From NCBI GenBank assembly GCA_965249045.1, contig OZ252213.1:1364001-1428000 (forward strand): a DNA stretch of 64,000 nucleotides. Reading direction: 5' to 3'. The position numbers and the translations under genes are program-made. Within the stretch, counting starts at the first letter, position 1. Each line of letters opens with the position of its first letter. Below, piece after piece: positions 63,249-64,000 of the stretch. This DNA comes from Nemesobacter sp965249045. GTDB lineage: Bacteria; Desulfobacterota_D; UBA1144; Nemesobacterales; Nemesobacteraceae. Below the pieces are notes generated by a model that saw nothing but the letters and a program-made list of their open reading frames with translations, was not told the DNA's origin and did no database searches.

Positions 63249-64000
63249 TTATGTCTTTGCGGTGACCTTCGATATCCATCCGGTTATCGCATCTATAGAG
63301 TCTTTGGGATTCTCTACGCAGTCATGTTTCGCCCCAAGTATATAGTGCAGTGTCACGTCTTCGTTACCCGCATGATTCATTATATTCTTAAGCTCCTTGG
63401 GCTCCCACACATCAACGATATCGTCGTCTACTCCGTGGATAAACAGAACCGGAATTTCCACATCTTTTATAATCTCGCAGGTTTTTGCGTAGTAGGCATG
63501 AGGCCCTCTCATGAACCACCAAGTCCTGTAAGTAAACATCTCGGCATCAACGGGGTTGAAAGAATCACCCCAAGCTCTGTAGACAATAAACACCTGATCG
63601 TTTTTCTTCTTCTCGGGGTTCGGACCCAATACCTCTCTGGCTTTTAGATAGATAGCCTCATAAGAAGGAATGCTCCTGTTTCTCTCAAGCCTTCTTTGCT
63701 GTGAATAGGGAAGAGAATAGGAACAGCCTTCCAGTATAAGCCCGTTTATCCCAAAAGAACCGGTCTGGCTGGCGTAGTAGACGGCCATGTTGGCCCCTAG
63801 GCTGTAACCCAGAATGAAAATGTTACGAAACCCTTCTTTCCGAAGAATATTCACCGATTCCTTCATTTCATGAATTGTGTCGGGAAAGACCCCTTCCCCC
63901 ATTATCTGACCCATAAACGCCATGCGGGTATTCACAGAAAGCGTGCTTATATTTTTTTCTTTAAGAAGCGGAGGGAGTCTGACTGGGGTTCCCCTTGTGA
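63249..64000 (-). CDS. Alpha/beta hydrolase, 5' end outside window
   Basis: The frame is open to the window edge, so the N-terminus is missing. The nucleophile Ser is in LGYSLGANMAVYY (GxSxG), the acid in IHGVDDDIVDVWEP and the His in GAKHDCVENP. It is a serine hydrolase of the alpha/beta fold; the substrate is unknown. A GTG at 63935 is not needed as a start, because the codons upstream (TRGTPVRLPPLLKEKNISTL) read as protein. Confidence 0.8.
   Translation of the reverse strand, partial: TRGTPVRLPPLLKEKNISTLSVNTRMAFMGQIMGEGVFPDTIHEMKESVNILRKEGFRNIFILGYSLGANMAVYYASQTGSFGINGLILEGCSYSLPYSQQRRLERNRSIPSYEAIYLKAREVLGPNPEKKKNDQVFIVYRAWGDSFNPVDAEMFTYRTWWFMRGPHAYYAKTCEIIKDVEIPVLFIHGVDDDIVDVWEPKELKNIMNHAGNEDVTLHYILGAKHDCVENPKDSIDAITGWISKVTAKT

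Overview
The window reads as chromosome of an uncultivated diderm bacterium. It encodes a lipoprotein with a lipobox, the C-terminal strands of an outer-membrane beta-barrel protein, penicillin-binding protein 1A and ATP-type PEP carboxykinase. The gene set (LutABC-like proteins, HflX, SufT/Mrp-type Fe-S assembly, MtnP with a PfkB kinase, FmdB, DUF1844) resembles deltaproteobacterial or candidate-phylum lineages such as Dadabacteria. That placement is an impression from gene content and was not tested.

Layout. (1) 1-1300: 3' end of a PBP1A gene. (2) 1.3-10.2 kb: nested insertion sequences. An IS256-family copy with a nonsense codon abuts an IS3 element that has lost its left end. The IS3 right end runs into a TM2-domain gene, which is followed by a lipoprotein gene. 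Next comes an IS1595-type transposase gene split exactly by an IS21 element (5-bp target duplication, frame recoverable), then a secreted trypsin-like protease that may be a passenger. (3) 10.3-14.7 kb: a single-protein MmeI-like restriction-modification enzyme, an atypical SDR and a HicBA toxin-antitoxin pair. (4) 14.8-28.8 kb: mostly housekeeping: FmdB protein, lutABC, a HIT protein, ileS, fructose-6-phosphate aldolase, and tlyA-ispA-xseB with a CPA1-type antiporter. Decayed remnants lie at 22.4-24.3 kb. (5) 28.8-30.1 kb: a small accessory patch beside an initiator tRNA gene. (6) 30.2-35.7 kb: hemA-hemC, an SDR with two tandem pteridine-synthase-like genes, and an isolated nuoM. (7) 35.7-37 kb: a TnpB element with intact catalytic residues just upstream of nuoM. 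(8) 37-57.8 kb: LLM oxidoreductase, radical SAM protein, hflX, nitroreductase, thiolase, clpB, proS, ispG, SufT/Mrp pair, DnaJ-like/DUF1844 pair, PfkB kinase-mtnP-rsmG-trmI and an MFS transporter. (9) 57.9-61.1 kb: tRNA-Lys, tRNA-Glu and a second MFS gene cut by a fresh IS256 insertion with an 8-bp target duplication. (10) 61.5-64 kb: pckA and the start-truncated end of an alpha/beta hydrolase gene.

The minus-strand genes form tight runs with ATGA or short overlaps: lutABC, tlyA-ispA-xseB, hemA-hemC, PTPS-PTPS-SDR and mtnP-rsmG-trmI. These are probably co-transcribed. The most interesting observations are: the TnpB element, whose likely guide region overlaps a sequence also present in the ispG promoter; the two insertions from which the broken genes can be rebuilt exactly; the IS256 leader hairpin that buries the ribosome-binding site; an hflX gene whose best start codon is AUA; the PTPS-PTPS-SDR cluster, which suggests tetrahydropterin synthesis; and an isoleucyl-tRNA synthetase that has lost most of its C-terminal zinc ligands.
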